NCBI RefSeq assembly: GCF_030316855.1
Contig: NZ_JASZYR010000002.1
Location: 496,001 to 560,000, forward strand
Reading direction: 5' to 3'
Source of the DNA: Variovorax sp. J22P240
GTDB lineage: Bacteria > Pseudomonadota > Gammaproteobacteria > Burkholderiales > Burkholderiaceae_C
DNA: 64,000 nucleotides
Within the stretch, counting starts at the first letter, position 1. Each line of letters starts with the position of its first letter. Below, piece after piece: positions 62,802 through 64,000 of the stretch. The notes under the pieces are model-generated. The model was given only the letters and a program-made list of their open reading frames with translations, was not told the DNA's origin and did no database searches. The position numbers were made by a program, and so were the translations under genes.

Positions 62802-62811
62802 TACAATTCTA
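62802..62811. promoter_or_regulatory. Overlapping divergent -10 elements (DUF455 and gamma-carbonic anhydrase)
   Basis: The near-palindrome CTACAATTCTAG (62801-62812) reads TACAAT on the plus strand (62802-62807) and TAGAAT on the minus strand (62811-62806). One polymerase bound here would exclude the other, so the two genes may be expressed alternately. No strong -35 was seen on either side. Confidence 0.5.
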
Positions 62812-62836
62812 GTTTTCGACCTCTGGAGACATCGCG

Positions 62837-63361
62837 ATGGCCCTTTACGAACTCGACGGCGTGGCACCCCAACTCGGCGAAGGCGCATGGGTCGCCGATA
62901 GCGCTCAGGTCATGGGCAACGTGGTGCTCGCCGAGAACGCGAGCGTCTGGTTCGGCGCGGTGCTGCGGGGCGACAACGAGGCGATGCGCCTCGGGCGCAA
63001 CAGCAACGTGCAGGATCTGTCGATGCTCCATTCCGACCCCGGCTGCCCGCTGACCATCGGCGACAACGTGACGATCGGCCATCAGGTCATGCTGCACGGC
63101 TGCACGATCGGTGACAACTCGCTCATCGGCATCCAGGCGGTGATCTTGAATAACGCGAAGATCGGCCGCAATTCCATCGTTGGCGCCGGCAGCGTCGTGA
63201 CCGAGGGCAAGGAGTTTCCTGACAACTCGCTCATCATCGGATCGCCGGCGAAGGTGGTGCGCACGCTCGACGATGCCGCCGCCGCGAAGCTGCGGCATGG
63301 CGCCGAGCACTATGTGGAAAACGGCCGTCGCTTCGCGAAAGGCCTCAAGAAAATCGCCTGA
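62837..63361 (+). CDS. Gamma-carbonic anhydrase family protein
   Basis: This 174-residue left-handed beta-helix protein has hexapeptide repeats through most of its length. The metal-site histidines of the gamma class are seen in [35 protein letters not shown] precedes the ATG. Homologues (YrdA/CaiE-like) may hydrate CO2, but catalytic activity of this clade is not always found. It precedes hslO by 23 bp. Confidence 0.92.
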   Translation: MALYELDGVAPQLGEGAWVADSAQVMGNVVLAENASVWFGAVLRGDNEAMRLGRNSNVQDLSMLHSDPGCPLTIGDNVTIGHQVMLHGCTIGDNSLIGIQAVILNNAKIGRNSIVGAGSVVTEGKEFPDNSLIIGSPAKVVRTLDDAAAAKLRHGAEHYVENGRRFAKGLKKIA

Positions 63362-63384
63362 AAGGGCGGGAGAGAGAGTCTCAA

Positions 63385-64000
63385 TTGAGCGAGTTGCACA
63401 AGTTCCTGTTCGACGGCCTGCCTGTGCGCGGCATGATCGTGCGACTGACCGATGCCTGGCAGGAAATCCTGGCGCGCCGTGCGTCCAATACAGGCACCGG
63501 CGCCTATCCGGCCCCGGTGGCAGAGTTGCTGGGCGAGATGACGGCCGCGGCCACGCTGATGCAGGCCAACATCAAGTTCAACGGCGCGCTCATCCTTCAG
63601 ATCTTTGGCGACGGCCCGGTCAAGATCGCGGTCGCCGAAGTGAAGCCCGATCTGAGCCTGCGCGCCACCGCCAAGGTGGTGGGTGAGCTCGCCGCCGATG
63701 CGCGTCTGCCCGACATGGTCAACGTCAAGAACAAGGGCCGCTGCGCGATCACGCTCGACCCCAAGGACAAGCTCCCGGGCCAGCAGCCGTACCAGGGCGT
63801 GGTGCCGCTGTTCGGCGACCGCGGCGAAAAGCTCGACAAGCTCAGCGACGTGTTGCAGCACTACATGCTGCAAAGCGAGCAGCTCGATACGACGCTGGTC
63901 CTTGCGGCCGACGACAAGGTGGCTGCAGGCCTCCTGATCCAGCGCCTGCCGGTCAAGGGTGAAGCCAACCTCGAAGGCACATCCCGCAGCGATCATGACC
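63385..64000 (+). CDS. hslO: Hsp33 redox-regulated chaperone, N-terminal part (3' end outside window)
   Basis: The first 205 codons of Hsp33 are present and the frame runs open to the window end. The start is a TTG at 63385 (SELHKFLFDGLPVRGMIV), with GGGAGAG about 11 nt upstream and no better ATG or GTG nearby. Conserved core segments are GEMTAAATLMQANIKFNGA and LQHYMLQSEQLDTTLVLA. The zinc-binding Cys motif that senses oxidation lies beyond the window. Under oxidative stress Hsp33 unfolds partly and holds aggregating proteins. Confidence 0.93.
   Translation, partial: MSELHKFLFDGLPVRGMIVRLTDAWQEILARRASNTGTGAYPAPVAELLGEMTAAATLMQANIKFNGALILQIFGDGPVKIAVAEVKPDLSLRATAKVVGELAADARLPDMVNVKNKGRCAITLDPKDKLPGQQPYQGVVPLFGDRGEKLDKLSDVLQHYMLQSEQLDTTLVLAADDKVAAGLLIQRLPVKGEANLEGTSRSDHD

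Noticed and set aside
1..64000. Search for CRISPR arrays, toxin-antitoxin pairs, phage genes or rRNA
   Set aside because: No regularly spaced repeats with spacers, no small toxin-antitoxin-like gene pair, no phage structural gene and no rRNA sequence were recognised by reading.

Overview
The window looks like a GC-rich chromosomal segment of a betaproteobacterium of the family Comamonadaceae, most likely Variovorax or a close relative. This is inferred from the unbroken pnp - quinone oxidoreductase - tpiA - secG - tRNA-Leu - nuoA-N - DUF2818 - NUDIX - DUF1178 order, from three orphan Bug-type tripartite-tricarboxylate binding proteins, and from the protein families in general. No prophage, insertion sequence with a transposase, CRISPR array, rRNA or obvious pseudogene was seen.

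Layout. Bases 1-19975 are a core block on the + strand: the 3' part of pnp, a PIG3-type quinone oxidoreductase, tpiA, secG, tRNA-Leu(GAG), the complete 14-gene respiratory complex I operon nuoABCDEFGHIJKLMN, then three small genes. From 20010 to 26814 an ABC exporter faces a four-gene marR-OMF-emrA-emrB drug-efflux unit. Bases 27205-33159 hold a Liv/HAAT-type ABC importer with two near-identical tandem binding proteins. Bases 33178-41460 contain the parts of an AttEFGH-like ABC/lipocalin system, scattered on the minus strand and interrupted by an ECF42-like sigma factor with its DGPF partner, an ammonia-lyase and other genes. Next come miaA, a lipoprotein hydrolase, mutL, dedA, a second lipoprotein hydrolase and a glycine-zipper lipoprotein. 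Bases 48078-53327 pair ctlX with an Lrp regulator, then a LysR regulator with a split atuA-like pair and a Bug protein. The end carries amiC-tsaE facing queG, an AEC transporter, two more Bug proteins, xerD, a MaoC hydratase, a ferritin-like DUF455 protein, a gamma-carbonic anhydrase and the start of hslO.

Main non-gene observations. Many genes that begin a transcription unit have a -10-like hexamer exactly 6-7 nt before the start codon and no Shine-Dalgarno sequence, which predicts leaderless mRNAs. The best cases are marR (TTGACA-17-TATTAT-6-ATG with a palindrome in the spacer) and the atuA-like gene (LysR T-N11-A site centred at -64 from the predicted start). A dispersed GC-rich repeat family lies directly after three stop codons. 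One copy is a pair of inverted arms of about 85 bp between 9-bp direct repeats.

Most functions are assigned by family recognition from sequence alone. Promoter, operator and repeat claims are readings by eye and were not computed.
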